Source: Plazaster borealis
Lineage: Eukaryota; Echinodermata; Asteroidea; Forcipulatida; Labidiasteridae
Length of the DNA stretch: 64,000 nt
NCBI GenBank assembly: GCA_021014325.1
Contig: CM037472.1
Coordinates: 31,892,234-31,956,233, forward strand
Reading direction: 5' to 3'
Below are positions 63,580 to 64,000 of the stretch, piece after piece. A model generated the notes under the pieces. That model saw nothing but the letters and a program-made list of their open reading frames with translations, was not told the origin of the DNA and made no database searches. Both the position numbers and the translations under genes were made by a program. Position 1 is the first letter of the stretch. The number at the start of each line of letters is the position of its first letter.

Positions 63580-64000
63580 CTGAAAATGTTGACAACGGGA
63601 AGGAACGATGTTTTATTTATTTATTAATGACATTTAATTCAGATTCGTTACAGTGTAATGCAATCTTACTATAATTCACGAAATGTTGTACGGTATGTAA
63701 TGTATCTAGGCCTTTGTTTAAAAATGTAGGTGTGTATATGGGTTTCCATAAAAGGCTCTCTGCTTGTTTTTTATCTAAAGTTCGCGAAAGTTGTATGGAG
63801 CGTGATCCGAGACGTGGTTATAACCTACAGGTGAAAAACCCGCTTCACATTCGTATATGAATTATAGGGCCTAACTATATACCTTGGCGAAAGGTAGGGC
63901 ATCGGCCGGGACTACTTTCGCACTATAGTTGATCGAAAAATGACTTCTCGTTATTAACTTCCTTGCTGCAGAGTGTTCTTTTAGTGGATCGAGGGGACTT
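63580..64000 (-). other. MFSD6-like intron reaching the window edge
   Basis: No exon or repeat recognised. Exon A begins in the middle of a codon, so at least one further upstream exon lies beyond position 64000. Confidence 0.55.

Overview
This is a eukaryotic (animal) genomic window: AT-rich, with short coding exons bounded by GT-AG introns and a very high density of interspersed repeats. The proteins read like those of an invertebrate deuterostome. An echinoderm such as a sea star is my best guess, but that is inference from protein similarity and repeat style, not something the sequence proves.

Three protein genes can be supported, all incomplete or split into exons. (1) Positions 1936-14110, + strand: the first three exons of ADPGK, the ADP-dependent glucokinase of the ER, cut off inside exon 3 by a run of exactly 500 N (14111-14610). 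Its first intron is about 10.8 kb and holds a minisatellite of about 33 units, almost every unit carrying the octamer ATTTGCAT. (2) Positions 15300-52694, + strand: 26 consecutive exons encoding the last 1,035 residues of ANAPC1 (APC1, the largest scaffold subunit of the anaphase-promoting complex/cyclosome), including the whole run of PC repeats and the stop codon. All exon phases join without a break. The N-terminal half (roughly 900 residues in vertebrates) is absent. (3) Positions 56068-63579, - strand: the last five exons (310 residues) of an MFSD6-like major facilitator protein. Its 5' exons lie beyond the right edge. ANAPC1 and MFSD6 converge tail to tail across 3.4 kb. The three genes have unrelated jobs (glycolytic priming in the ER, mitotic ubiquitin ligase, membrane transporter-like protein), so nothing here works as a cluster.

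The missing 3' part of ADPGK and missing 5' part of ANAPC1 meet at the N gap. Either the true gap is far larger than 500 bp or the scaffold is wrongly joined.

Most of the remaining sequence is mobile-element debris: several families of short inverted-repeat elements (MITEs), many bounded by TTAA; long foldback palindromes, two of them nested inside other elements; SINEs with a tRNA-Leu(CAA)-like head and two different 3' tails; SINEs with other tRNA-like heads; and 5'-truncated non-LTR retrotransposon (LINE) 3' ends. Several element ends lie within 17-35 bases of splice acceptors. I found no defence system, CRISPR array, rRNA or clearly functional tRNA gene. The most unusual structures are the octamer array, the tandemly copied splice acceptor upstream of one ANAPC1 exon, and the nested foldbacks.
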